A stretch of 60,000 nt of DNA from Liolophura sinensis (lineage: Eukaryota > Mollusca > Polyplacophora > Chitonida > Chitonidae): assembly GCF_032854445.1 (NCBI RefSeq), contig NC_088299.1, positions 6,301,001 through 6,361,000 of the forward strand, given 5' to 3'. Position 1 is the first letter of the stretch. Each line of letters starts with the position of its first letter. The notes beneath the pieces are model-generated. The model was not told where the DNA came from. It made no database searches and saw only the letters and a program-made list of their open reading frames with translations. Shown one piece after another: positions 24,140-38,200 of the stretch. The position numbers were made by a program, and so were the translations under genes.

Positions 24140-25980
24140 TGGGTTTAAATCTGTGCATGAACATGTTTAAATGGTATAGTTAATTTCTTTCAGAGAGTCA
24201 CCGATATTCAGCTGTCTGTAAAATCAGCCATATTCTCTACCTTCATTGCTTTTAGCCCGTGGCACCTAACAACCCAATTTGACACGTTCACAACAACACA
24301 TTGATATGTTGACCGTCCATATTATTACAAGGAAAATGCAGTTAGAATACTTTTACTTATTCATAATGTTAAACTCCATAATCGTAGTTTCGACATCAAA
24401 AACTCATTGCCTCGGGTGACGTTATAATTATTCAAAAGCATGCGAGTAAGGAGAGTAATTTGTTTTACAATGGCTGCACAAACAAACTCCACGCAGTAAT
24501 ACAGCCTACACTGCTGTCTCTACAAATAGTCTACGTGGCTTTAATTTCCTAACATCCATCTCTAAATGCACACCGCCGTGAGATCATATACTACAAGAGC
24601 TAAGATAAAATTCATTTATTAACGTTATATCACACTAAAACGTGTAAACAATTTCAAATATGGCAGTGTCAGTAACAGGGTTTACAGTTAAGTCTATAGC
24701 AGTTTAGGTAGCTGGTGCCGCTCTCCGTCAAAGCATAATATCCAGCATGCCACTGGTTTTCGAATAATTATGACGTCACTCGAGGTAATGGTTTCTTGCC
24801 GACTAAACCAAACTTGTGAACTTCAACATTATGGATTAGAAAAAGTGTTCTAAATTCATTTGCTTTGCAATAATATAGACTTATCCGCTTGTGTTTTTAC
24901 GTGTCACTGACTAAAGGCAATTTTGGTAGCGAGTACAACTGATTTACATGGAAGATAAAGAAATAGGATATAGTAAGTTATACTTCCCCTAGAAACATGG
25001 CTTAAGCGGAATTAAGTGAAACAAGTGCAGTGGTGTTAGCTGCAATGTGTCAGACGTCACTTTTATATAATTAGTCAATTACTCTATTGTCATCACGTTT
25101 AATGAACAGATATATGAAAACAATGCAAACGGATCAGCCTTGGTGAGTGATATAGTCCAAGCGCCTACAGAATCCTGGTTTATGCAACAACACCAAAGAC
25201 TATATAGCATGGAAAGTAAAACCAGGGCAACGTCTATAGTGGAATATTTGGCAAGTGGTTACACGTAACCGGTGTGAAAAATGAATCTTTCAAAGCAACA
25301 ATACAAAATTCTTTATTATACAAATGTGTTTACAGCTGGCGTAAAAGCAGAAAATAAATATTTTGCTCACCATGTACTTGAATTGCTTCGTAGAAAGTAA
25401 ATCGGGGCCATAGGGGACGTAAACCAATAAATTCATTTGGAATCGCCTTATGGCGTCTTAAGTTTTATTGATACAAGCCGTGAGCTATTTGCGGGATGAA
25501 TATAGAGGCTAATTGGTAACAATTGTTTCGCCGGTATAATTCTTCTGTTGACTCAACTGAAACTCGTTTCCGGCTGTAGCGGTGCCTCTCCGAGTGATGT
25601 CTTACATATAATTAGTGTAATTATGAACTGAAATTCCACAGCGTGGGGGCCACGTCACACTTGGAAGTGTCTTTCTATATATCTTTACATTTGCAATGAT
25701 GGAAAGCGAAAGCCATTTTCATGCATGGAATGGTGTATTTACATATCTGACGGAGGCCCTAGGCAGTGGTAATCAACTGCATGCCCCTTCTGTATCTACT
25801 ACCGTGACAATGGACTTATCTTGCGCAGAATCCTATTGCACTAATGGTTATCTTTGTTTTTGGCAAAATGCCAAGTAACTGTAAAGGTTAATACACGCAG
25901 TTAGCAATTACGGTTGGCTGTGCACGCAATTAGACACGTGGCCACCGGAAGGCAACCGCTTCACGTCTCATGAATAAACA
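24140..25980. other. Intergenic interval without a recognised gene
   Basis: The only open frame of note (25696-25878, 60 codons) has no recognisable motif, signal peptide or splice support. Confidence 0.45.
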
Positions 25981-25983
25981 TAA

Positions 25984-26110
25984 TTTTATTTATTTACTTG
26001 ATTTTGTTTCACGCCAGTCTGTCGAATTTGTTACTTATACGATTTCGGTCAGATTTCTGGGTGAAAAAACAGGAGCGCCGGGTGTGAACAAGCGACCTTT
26101 GGCAATTTAC
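25984..26110 (-). mobile_element. Very diverged S1-like SINE remnant
   Basis: The stretch ttatttatttacttgatttt followed by cacgcc and cttatacga, ggtcag, tgggtg matches the S1 tail and 3' body in order, with many changes. Confidence 0.45.
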
Positions 26111-26454
26111 TGACGAGCTTTCTCACATCTGGCGTATCGATATGCACATAATATTGTTGGAAAATAAATGATCGTCAACCTATGTTTGACTACTCAAACG
26201 GCTAGGCGTGGGCCGTCGACTGTATATTATCACCAAGGCCTCACGAATCTCCTGGCGATGGCATAAATGTTAGTCTAAACACTGATTTCCCAAAACGAAA
26301 AGTGTCAACTTTCTTAGGAGTTTCATTTATATTATATTATGAAACTAAGCTCCATTTACATCCCGTCACATTGGTGCAATTATAGAAATTTTTAAACAGT
26401 TTCTTCTCATTTACAATGTTTCATGAAATGTATGGTAAGTTTTATTTCTAAAAA

Positions 26455-27000
26455 TGGCGGTTTGGGGTCGACGTCCCAAAAGCATTCGATGGGCGAGAGA
26501 TCGTGAGCTAAGGCAGGTCAGGGATTAAGATGTACATGAAGTCCATGGGAAGCACGTGCTGTAAATGCTTTGTTATTGTCCTGTTGGAAAGTATGCCGCT
26601 CGTCGTGTTGACCGAAACAAGGCACAGCGCGACGCCTTAAAATGGCGTCGATGTAGTAAACTGCATGAACACGACTAATGCATACATGGAGCGCGTGCTC
26701 TGATGAAAAGTGACACCGCCCTAAACCATCACACTTCCGCTGCCCCATCGATCAGTCTGCACCACACAATCATCAAGTTCACCTCCGCGATGTCAGACAC
26801 GTATACGTAGTCGACGTTCCTGAGCTGAAATTCGTCATCGAAGAGAACGCAGTGCCAGCGTCCAAGTAACATCTTCAATCAAGGCAATGGCGCGTTCCCG
26901 TTCCTCAGGGATCAGTCGCAGTATTGCGTCTTCAGTGCTATTCCCCTGCAACAGCGATCGTGCGAATAACCTTTGAATGTCTTCCCTTTAGACCCCATTT
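26455..27000 (-). pseudogene. Tc1/mariner transposase relic
   Basis: Fragments on the minus strand fit a Tc1-type transposase in order: EERERAIALIE (N-terminal helix-turn-helix part), VLFDDEFQL (first catalytic Asp block), VHAVYYIDAILRRRAVPCFG, TFQQDNNKAFTARAS (second Asp block) and DLSPIECFWDVD (third acidic block). They lie in different frames with stops between them, for example a TGA where the family has Trp before PAL. The element is dead. Confidence 0.8.
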
Positions 27001-29105
27001 CTGCACCCCAAAGTAATGACTAATGGGTTTTTTGTGCTTTTCAGGTGTAAAACGTGTTTTCCAGAACTGCCCCCATGCCCCCATGTGTCTTGTTGACGAC
27101 TTACACTAACGCTATCAAACCTGAAAACACCTTTGGAACTTCCTTAACCCCTAACCATCGAGATTTCCGTTCTTACTCTCAAACTATGGTGATATTTTCA
27201 TGGATTCATGTTGGTGCATTTTTAAAGCGGGTCAGCTTTTTATTTGTTGTGCTAGACCATACATGTCCTTAGTAGCTATTTTTCTTTTGTTTGTTTTGTG
27301 CACCACAGCAATCTAGGCTGTGAGAGCTATATCATTGGTATAACATTGTACCTACGCCCATCGACAAATCCAACCTGCCGTGTTGCAACTATAACGTTGC
27401 GACCGGCAGTTAGATAGAGACAGAAACGGACAATTTTAAAACAACCAAGCAACCAAAATCACACGATAATTTTGTCGTCTTGGAAATTCGTTTCCCGTGA
27501 GCCTCTTTAGCCGTCTTTTCTGCTTACTCACACATGCGCACTACAAAATTGAGTCTGTTTAATCTTTACCCTCTGGCATTAACTTGTTCTTTGAAAGAGG
27601 ATGTTTTATTTTATTATCCTATCTTTTTTTCTTGTTTATAACACGTGGAGGTTTATCGTTAATTAAGCGGATTCTTTAAATCTGAATTTCGAGGTAAGGT
27701 AGTATTTTTTGTCTTAAAAAACCATCACCCTTCCGCCTCTCCATCGATCTGTCTGCACTACACAATCATCAAGATAACGCTCATCACCGCGATGCCAGAC
27801 ACGTGTACGTAGTCAACGTTCCTGAGCTGAAATTCGTCATAGAGTGAGTGAGTGAGTGCTTGGGGTTTAACGTCGTACTCAACAATTTTTCAGTCATATG
27901 ACGACGAAGGAATCATTAGGGTGCATGCACGTGTAATGTGCCTCCTTGTTGCAGGACGGATTTCCACCGCTCTTTTATTTAGTGCTGCATCACTGAGACG
28001 ACTTACCGAAGGCAAGCAAGCCGCCCCGCCCGAGCCATTATACTGATACGGGTCAACCAGTCGTTGCACTATCCCCTTCATGCTGAACGCCAAGCGAGGA
28101 AGTTACAACTTCCTCTTTTAAAGTCTTAGGTGTGACTCGACCAAGGATTGATCCTGGATCTACCGGTCCCGAAGCGGACGCTCTACCAACTGTGCTATCC
28201 GGGCCGGTCGAAATTCGTCATAGAAGAGAACGCCGCGTCAGCGTTGAAGTAACCATCGTCTGTTCAGTCTTGTGATGGTACCGTGGTTACATCCAAACCT
28301 TGCTGCTATGACCTTTGTAGTCAGAACAAATTCAATCAAGGCAATGGCGCTTTCCCGTTCCTCAGATGTCAGTCGCGGCACTGCGTCTTCAGTGCCATTC
28401 CGCTGCCACAGCGATTGTGCGAATAACCTTTGAACCCAAAAGTAATGACTCTGAATTTTTCGTGCTTTACAGATGGAAACCGTGTTCTCCAGAACTGTGC
28501 ACCCACGCGTTTTATTGACGACTTACACTAACGCTATAAAACCTGACAACACCTTTGGAACTTCCTTAACCCCTAACCATCGAGATTTCCGTTCTTACTC
28601 TCAAACTATGGTGATATTTTCATGGATTCATGTTGGTGCATTTTTAAAGCGGGTCAGCTTTTTATTTGTTGTGCTAGACCATACATGTCCTTAGTAGCTA
28701 TTTTTCTTTTGTTTGTTTTGTGCACCACAGCAATCTAGGCTGTGAGACCTATTTCACTGTATACAAATATACCTACGCCCATCCACAAATCCAACCTGCC
28801 GTGTTGCAATAATAACGTTGCGACCGGCAGTTAGATAGAGACAGAAACGGACAATTTTAAAACAACCAAGCAACTAAAATCACACGATAATTTTGTCGTA
28901 ATTTAATCCGTACGCCTTTTCTGCTTACTCACACATGCGCACTACAAAATTGAGTCTGTTTAATCTTTACCCTCTGGCATTAGCTTGTTTCTTGAAAGAG
29001 GATGTTTTATCTCACCATTCTATCTATTTTTTTATTTTTTTATAACACGTGCATGTTTATCGTTAATTAAGTGGATTCTTAACATCTGAATTTCGAGGTA
29101 AGGAA
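26740..29105. repeat. Tandem duplication, unit about 1.0-1.3 kb
   Basis: The stretch 26740-27715 recurs at 27721-29105, with a SINE added in the second copy. About 190 bases (27125-27315 and 28557-28747) look identical, while the rest differs by scattered changes and small indels. The repeat carries part of the Tc1 relic. The second copy ends about 20 bases before the phospholipase TATA box. Confidence 0.9.
27842..28209 (-). mobile_element. Full-length S2 SINE with perfect target duplication
   Basis: On the minus strand it has a tRNA-like head (cccggatagcacagttggta with box A; ggatcaatcc as box B), a body ending in gttgagtacgacgttaaacc and a (CACT)n tail. The host sequence gaaattcgtcata is repeated exactly at 27829-27841 and 28210-28222. 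The other duplicate copy lacks the insertion. Confidence 0.93.
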
Positions 29106-29127
29106 GTTTTTTTTCTTACGGTCAATG

Positions 29128-29135
29128 TATATAAA
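29128..29135 (+). promoter_or_regulatory. TATA box of the phospholipase A2 gene
   Basis: TATATAAA lies 67 bases before the ATG at 29202, which predicts a leader of about 40 bases. Confidence 0.6.
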
Positions 29136-29201
29136 GCAGTTATTATTCGATCGCGCTGCTCGTTTGTCTCTTCCTTAAGTGTCTAAGCTGCGAACAACAC
29201 C

Positions 29202-32200
29202 ATGGCTCCTTTTGATAATAGGTACGTCTTCCTGTCTTACGAAATAATCGGAGTCCTACTGGGATGGAACTGCTGTTTTAGCTCTCTTACCTGGACAGCC
29301 CATTATACTCCAGAGGGGAAAATGGTAGAGAGATTCTATAACTCTACCGGTCAGCTCTACCACTGCCAAGTATACGGAGACAGGTATGGAAGGAATTATA
29401 CATTTTTATTATCCAAATAAACTACTTAAGTGCCAAAGTGTCCATTGATCGATTAATTTATTGATTATAATGATTTCTGACACATTAAATTTTGATACAT
29501 TGATCTTTACCCAAGCAACCTGAGTTCATTTACCGGGCAGGTAGGGAAGAAATTGTAAAATTTTAGCATTTGTACTAGCCTGTGAGAGATCAGAGTGCTC
29601 TCAGATCTTATTTATTGATTAGTTGATTCCTGGACCGATTCATCCACTTCGGATTCATTGGTCTGTACCCGCATACTCTGGAAACACGTGCACGAAGTCC
29701 TCTTAATATCGGTGGAACATCAGTGGCCCTGCAGCATTACGCCTACAGTGTTCGTTGAATAAGATACATGCATTTATGTGTATGTAAGGTTAAGAGATAC
29801 GTGTATGCCATATACATAAATAATGACTTAAACCTTCCTTACCATATATATACTCCATTTTTTAGGCCATGTCACTTTTACTTCCGCGAACTACACGTAG
29901 TTATGCCGTCATGGTATCCCCGAGCCAACAATTCAAATTTAGAGTGTCCTCTGGCCATTTTCTGTGGTTTTATGTTTTTCTTTCCCTAAAATTAAACCTA
30001 TGGGCGATGAAAGCGACGTTAAATGAAACCACATAGACACAGTCATTCCCTGTAGGGGCTTACAAACTTCAATAGGTTAACAATTTCAGCAATATCATCT
30101 GCACATGACATGTAGACATCGCTGTTCTACATGAAGTGTTTCGTGGCAAACGGGCCGTATCTTCAGCGCACATCATATTTTGCCTCAGGTTTTGCTTTGT
30201 GTTAGTGTGTTTCTTTTTCTAATTAATTTTTATCATGTTTTTGTAAAGATTTTACATAGAGTTTTTGCCGCTGATTCACAAACTTCCTTTCCTCCTTTTA
30301 GAATAGTTTTATGCGCCCTATCTAAAAGCGTTGACACATATTTTCTTTACTTATCACTTTTTCCAATGATTTCCTTACTTATCACGTTTGCACATATTTT
30401 CGTTGCTTATCACGTTTGCACATATTTTCGTTGCTTATCACGTTTGCACATATTTTCGTTATTTACCACGCTTGCACTTACATATTTTCGTTATTTATCA
30501 GGTTTGCACTTACTCATTTTCGTTATTTATCACGTTTGCACTTATTTTCGTTATTTATCACGCTTGCACATACTTATTTTCGTTACTTATCACGTTTGCA
30601 CATATTTTCATAGCTGTATCACGGGCTCTGTTTATTCCCCTCATAATGCTGACCGCTGAAGTATTCCAGGGAACGGCGAAAAACACCAATCAAATAAATA
30701 CTAATGTAAATCAAATGTATCGCAGTTCTATCGGACACATGTTTCACCAAATTCGACAAAGGCTTTCGTCACTGTATATCAAAAACACGCGCTTTTGTGG
30801 AGAAAGGTTCGCAGTACATACATAAATCTAGCAAACAACATCTAATATAAATATATAAACTGTTACCAATGTGCATATAAATTGATATCAATGTGCATAT
30901 AAACTGATACCAATGTGCATATAAATTGATATCAATGTGCATATAAATTGATATCAATGTGCATATAAATTGATATCAATGTGCATATAAACTGATATCA
31001 ATGTGCATATAAACTGTTACCAATGTGCATATAAACTGATATCAATGTGCATATAAACTGATACCAATGTGCATATAAACTGATACCAATGTGCATATAA
31101 ACTGTTACCAATGTGCATATAAACTGATATCAATGTGCATATAAACTGATATCAATGTGCATATAAACTAATACCAATGTGCATATAAACTGATATCAAT
31201 GTGCATATAAACTGATACCAATGTGCATATAAACTGTTACCAATGTGCATATAAACTGATATCAATGTGCATATAAACTGATATCAATGTGCATATAAAT
31301 TGATATCAATGTGCATATAAACTGATACCAATGTGCATATAAATTGATATCAATGTGCATATAAACTGATATCAATGTGCATATAAACTGATACCAATGT
31401 GCATATAAACTGATATCAATGTGCATATAAACTGATACCAATGTGCATATAAACTGATATCAATGTGCATATAAACTGATACCAATGTGCATATAAACTG
31501 TTACCAATGTGCATATAAACTGATACCAATGTGCATATAAACTGATATCAATGTGCATATAAATTGATATCAATGTGCATACTTAATTCAGTAAAGCTGA
31601 AATACACCTTCAAAACTCTTCCTCTTTTGCTGTTGGGGGTGAAATATACTGAACAAAAATATAAACGCAATACCCAATATTTTGATAAAATTAATTACGT
31701 TGTCAAATTTCTTTCAATGCCGTTTTTCCGGGGGGGGGGGGGGCATAAAATGGATTCTTAGCAATACATTTCCGTTACTGATGGAAACGGACAACCGATG
31801 GTAATGCTGAGGCAGGTCAGGAAACAGAGGTGGGTCAGTTTGGGAAATTCCAAACTTCAGTGCTTCAGTGAGCTGGCCAATTGTGACTTGCGAAATTTTT
31901 CCCCACTTCTGTGTGAGGGCCAAACGCAACTCCGCTATGTTACCCGGAACTGGAAGACGCCGACTAACACGCTTTGGGGACAGATTTTCAGGTGAATACG
32001 CTGGCCAGTCGAGCAAATGCCCTGCATATGGCAGCGACATGGGGACGGGCATTGTCGTGCTAAAATTTTTACCCCATGGTGCAGGTCAAATGAGACGACT
32101 GTTGGGCGTAGGATTCCCTTCTCCTTAACGACATTAACGTTAAGCTTCACTGGTTTTGTGGCATCTGTGGCATCGTGCCTTTTTACAGAACTTGACAGTG

Positions 32201-35200
32201 CTGTAAGGGTGACGTTTTGTACACCTGATTGCCAGGGAAGACCTTACAGATCACTGAATACTACAGATTAGGCCACAACAGTCTGACATGTCAAAATGGT
32301 GAAAAGGCTTGAAATCGACAGCACTTTGGGTTTGGAGGTTGGAATGTCCATTGGTGTAGCGTTTTGATCTTGGCTATCCCTTGGTGCTATATTGACAAAA
32401 AATCCCAGCATTATCTTGTGAAATGTTGCAAAAAACATATGTATTTTTGTTGAGTATGTAAAATTAGGTTGCGGGAGTAGGCGGCTGACATGGGAAAAGA
32501 CAGAGATTCTGTTTCGTCTGGCTTGATATTGTATGTATGCCTTGGGTTTAACATTCGTACTTAACAATTTTTCGGTCATATGACGAGGTGCAGGTCATTA
32601 GACTGAAGGTGTGTGTGTATACATATGTTGTGTCTCTTGGGGCAGGGCTAGTCCGGGCCACCACTGAAGTATCATGCCGAAGACACCAAAACATGGACAC
32701 TCCACCCAGTCACATTATACGGCCAACCAATGATCTGACCATGGATTGATCCCGTAGTCTTCAAATTCCGAGGAGGACGCTCTAACGATTACGCCACCGG
32801 AGCGGTCGGCTTCGCATTGGTTGATAAACTGGAGAGAACTTGTTCGGTCATGCATTGAGAGGGATTACAAAGCTACGTTTACAAAGATGCAATCGAATAT
32901 GATAACGATGATCGTTTCCCTTCACACCAAGGAGACATTTCTGTTTCGCAGTTTCCGTCGTAATCGCCAACATATATGATTATACATTTTAATGAAATTT
33001 GATTTTCTCTCATTTATGAATCAGATATTTAACCTCAAAATTTAGTCAAAACTGTAGCCGTGTTAGGAGGACAATTATATAGATTCCTCACACCATTCGT
33101 TGCTCGCTCACTGTCAGAGGTTTCTGTGCAATAGACCTACAAAGTGACGACGTATCGGTATTCGTAACAGTATATATGTGACCGTGACAAACCTTTATTT
33201 TTTTATGAACAATAAAAGCATGGGCATCTACTTACAGTGCATGCGACTCTATTGCCGTAACTCAATGACCTCGGCGTTGATCAAGATTTCTGTACAGAAT
33301 TTACTACTAGTGACGGTGGTGTAAAGTGAAGGAAGTTATGTCAGAAAACAAAAACACTGCCTTAACCAAAGTTTCCAATAATACTTGATGCGTACATATT
33401 TTGTACTTCTTTGTCTAAAGTACTGAGAAAGTTATTCTAAATAACACCTAAATCAATTTTGTTGATGAATGCGGATTATAGTTCTGCACGAGGATATCAA
33501 TGATGAGACTAAATCGAAATAATTCAACGTGTGTCGTATAGGATCCAAAGGTATAACTTGTCTCGTGGCATACTCCTTACAGCGCATGCGTCGATCTCTA
33601 TCTTTCGTTTTGCATCACTTCCACCGATAGCAAATTGTGTACAGAAATCTTCAACAATGCCAAGGTCATTGGGGTCACAATGATGAGTCGGGAAGTGATG
33701 TCAGAAAACACAAACAATCCGTCTCAACCTTTGCCTCTAATAATACCTTATTCCCTTTATCTAAAGTATGTACAACATGATTCTAACCAAAATCTGAAAA
33801 TTTTATTGATGAATGCTGATTAAATAGATCCATGGGAGGACACAAGTAATGATGCTAAGTCCAAACAGGCCTACGTGCGTCTCACAGACTCCATAGGTCA
33901 AGTTTGTCCATTGGTGCCAGTGATGTACAACTAAGGGTAGAGGGCGACGTATGAGCTGTAAGTAACATTGTCTCATGGTGGTAGCGATGTAAAGTTAGCA
34001 TAGAGCGCAGGGAGCATGGAACAATCATTTCCATACACGTTTATCGGAAGGTCTTGATTGCCTTCAACCCTTGTAGCATGTTGAGTACATAGGATTTTAT
34101 GCGTCTATTTGTAAAGCCAAAAGTTTCAGCTACAATAATAAAACACGAACCCTACACAATCACTTTTACCGGTTAAACCTGGTTTCAGGCGTATTACCGA
34201 GGAAACGATGGCGTTGATTCCCAAGGAGAATCAGTTCCTGGTGGACGGTCGCAACTTTGAGATCTTCGTTGATGAGTGTGCAGCCTTAGACGTAGATCAG
34301 GCATCCATGATGCATGTACGCCGGAAGCGTGTCGTCTTTCCAGGTTAGTTTGTTTCTCTGATACAGGAACATTTGTAGCACCAACACCGCGACTGTATTT
34401 AGTGACATAAATTTCCACAAAACATTTGTTTGGAATACAGCCGGTAAAGTTTCACCAAAAACCATGCATCCGTAAAGCATTTGTTTTATATATTTGTACA
34501 GTACATTTACTTGCGCTGACTAATGTTTTACGCCGCATGCTATGGAATGTTTCACTTCTATAACTGTGGCCTGCAATTTGGTGGGAGGAAACCCAGCAGA
34601 GCCAGGTGGAAACCCATGACCATGGGCTACATTAAAGCATAAAAAGTGGCATTATATTTTAATGATAAATGTGTATCTTTGGAGTAAAATTTCCAAGCAG
34701 TTTGGACAAGAGGATATTTACTCGTAGTTAAACACATCTCTTCTCCGACTATAAATTAGGAGTCAGTTGCAAATTTACATGGGCAAGGAGTTGTAAAAGT
34801 AGTCAGCGTGTTTTTTGCAGCCAAAATGGTGTAAAAGATTCAAGTATCAAGTAAAGATGTAGCAATACAGCGTGAGGCTATAGCTTAAATCAGAGTGTAC
34901 ATATGTAGAGCTCAAATCCGTAAACCAACAGCAGATATATATTTTTTTTGCCATTGTACTTCATTTTGTCTTTGTAAAATATTTACAGTACTTTTCCCAG
35001 CCAAATATTGTGAATATGCAGAGATATTTTGTATCTTTTATTTGCCATTATTTGATTGGTGTATTACGCCGTACTCAAGAATATTTCACTTATATGGGAA
35101 GAAATCAAAAGAAGCTTGCATAGAGAAAAACCCACTGCCATCTACAGATTGCTGGTAGAGTTTCTCATTTATAATGACCGGAGACATTATAAATGTGAAA

Positions 35201-38200
35201 TAAAAAATACTGTTTATAATTTACAGGAACAAAATGGTGCGGAGACGGTGACATTGCCAGCTCCTATAACGATCTGGGGACCCACGAGGAGGCTGATCGT
35301 TGTTGTCGCACCCATGATCACTGCCCTGTTTCTATAGGTCCGGGGGAGACAAAGTACGGTCTGAAGAATAACGGATTGTTCTTCATGTATGTAGGGTTTA
35401 TTATCTCAGACTTACGCTATAGGAGAGTGTCCTTTGTCGCTAATGCTATTATCACACCAAAGTAGTTCTCAAAACGCCCTGCGCGTCCTAAAAATCGTAA
35501 AACGAGCCGTGGTTGGTGTAGAAGTGTAACTTTGGCCAAATCATGTCTAAAATACGATGCACGTCAACACATGAATTCAATGAGCTGGGACGAGTTGGCC
35601 TGTCTGCGAACTGGACGAACGAGGTACAAACGGACCTCCTGGATGTATTTCACACGTATTTCAATTGATGCCGGATTACACCAAGTCGTAACACGCCCCA
35701 AGTAGGATCGAAGTACACAGCAATTCCGTTCGTAATACGACCAGCTCGCTTTAAGTATGTTCTCACTGCGTCTAATGATAGAGTGGGATGGCTCCCAGAA
35801 AATTTTGAGCGTGCTCGAAGTTCTAGGGCACCCTTCCCGTCCGAACCCGTCCATGAAGTGCGTAAAGTCCACTCCGTTCGCACGCAGTTTGAGTCCGTTC
35901 GGCAGAAATTTTAAGAACTTTGTAAGAACTTGTTTGGTGTGATGGCGGTATTAAGGTAAAAAGAGTCCAACCGTATCATGTGACTTTTGAAAAATGTCAG
36001 GACACTTATCACTATTCTCGCCGTGTTCCAGAGGCACAAATGAGACGTCCTTCCAAACTTCTTGAGAAACTTCTCAAGTTCACAAACGTTCAGCCTCTTA
36101 TTCATATCCATCGTTCGTCTACCCTATATAACTTTTGTGCACGTTTCTTCAGACGCCCAGGTTATAGTAAATATGATCAGTAGCACTTGCCTGAGATTTT
36201 TGACAGGTCACATGATACAGTAAATTTGCCACCTTTACCGATAAAAGACCTCTAACAATAAACTCCCCGATTATCTACTTTCCATTCGGTTAATTCCTGG
36301 ATTTGTGAATCTGACTAATATTTTAAGTCGATTTTTTTGTCAGCTTCCAAGATCCATTTATTAAGCGAATTGAAAGTCATTAATTGTTTTATCGGTGTTA
36401 TATTTAATTAATGTAGAATAACGAACAGTCTGATAGTGCCTCGTTTGGGGCAAAGCATTTATAAGAGGGCCAAGTCGAGTATTGATGAGCCCGATGACTG
36501 GGTGAGGCTTCCTGCATATGTAACGAAATACGAGATAACAACGGATTATTTTATATCTTTTCATGTTTTTCCCAGTCCAGGTTTTTATTTCAGTGTTATT
36601 TAAAGAAATAGTCAAGAATTTTTCACTTTCACAATGGCGGTCGTTTTAATTTTTGGTGGGGGAGTGAGAGGGGGAAGGTTGGAGAAATATGAATTTGTCG
36701 AAAAATGCGCTGACGTTTGGTAAGGTACTGACGGACTTTCCAACGTTTGACGTACAGATTTGTATACCACAATGGGGGACAACAAGTTCCCTTCAACGAA
36801 CGTTGTACAAGGCTGCAAAATAAGCTACACTAAAGCGCCATCTAGCATTCGAGGACAAGCTACACAGACGGTTCAAATAACAGTAAAACGCATGTTTTTT
36901 TTTCCTGCGACGTTGCAGTGCGTGTGTACTTCATATATGTTTTATGAGCACATGTGCACAGATAATTGTGACGTAATAAAGGAAAGAACAAACGAGTTGA
37001 CAGCTTTGGACTATCTTGATACAGGCGGGAAGGAGTTTTAGGATTTCCCCATTCTCAGTTCCCTGACCAAGGTCGGGTTTGATCTTGAGTAAAATGAAGG
37101 ATCCATGCCTACATATATACATGTGTATCGTGGCTACTCTCAGATTAAGTGGTTACTCTCAGAATAAGTGGTTACTCTCGGATTAAGTGGTTACTCTGAG
37201 ATTAAGTGGTTACTCTTCGACTCCGATTAATTCTTTCACTAATAAACCTGGTCGCTTCCTTGAAAGTAAATTCTGACTATTTTGTAACACACCATTCTGA
37301 CTATTTTGTAACACATAAATAAATATATAATACTAAAAACTATAACAGAGAGGAAAACTAGGACGACAGTGTTGATAATTGGCAAATGGTTACACATATT
37401 GCACGTGAAATACGGTCACCTCGTCAACTTGTTTCAAGGTTTTATACCGCATGTTCAAAGTAAATGCTTAAAAAGTAGCAAAGTAAAAGCTCCCTAACAC
37501 CGTGGCGTATCAAACTGAATTAGGTTATGATTGAAAATCAAAAATATAGTGGTGTTAGTTGCAAATTATTCGACCACAGTTGTCTAGAATTACTAAAACT
37601 GTTGTGTTTGCAGCACATTTTCTGTGGAATCACGTTAAAACAGTGACGGAATGATCTTATAAAGGTCAAGGAACTACGAGTCCATTAACGATGTATTCAT
37701 TAATGTAAACTTTCGTATATTAACTAGTGATGAATGACCAGTGTATGGATCGATAAATCCACAACCTGTGGATTAATTTTATTTCTGCAATATATCATAT
37801 TTATGTAATTTTTACAGACTTTCGTGTGATTGTAACAACGAATTTTACTCGTGTCTCAAGAATGACAGCACTTTCGCCTCAAATGCCGTCGGTGCGATCT
37901 ACTTCAACGTCGTAAAAACGCGATGCCTAGCACAAAGACACCCAGAGACCTGTACAGGGTAAGTTTGAGCGTGTTTGTGACCGAGGTAATGTTGAATACG
38001 GTGTTCATCCTCAGACAAACAAAGAAACAAATGATAACAAATGAGACTGTAAAATGTAAAAGAAAATGCAGAGATTGGAGAAGAAAAGGTTCAGAAGAAA
38101 AGAAGAAAAGGTGTTATAAAATGAATCATGGATTCACGGTTGATCACTGTTGTATATTCTGACGAAAGCCCGTGTTGGGAAATAAATGATTAAGGAAGTT

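Noticed and set aside
25696-25878. 60-codon ORF
   Set aside because: No signal peptide, motif or context beyond a bare frame.
27054-27272. 72-codon ORF repeated at 28473 with identical C-terminal half
   Set aside because: It looks conserved only because the whole segment is duplicated, non-coding bases included. No domain and no splice support was found. Worth a transcript check but not called.
30180-30825. Open frames of 65-159 codons, hydrophobic, in three frames
   Set aside because: They arise from the 28-32 bp repeat in PLA2 intron 1. Several frames are open at once and none has a recognisable domain.
35564-36183. Overlapping open frames on both strands
   Set aside because: No family motif and no paired splice sites were found, and the frames exist in both directions. 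It is more likely an old element or chance in a GC-richer patch.
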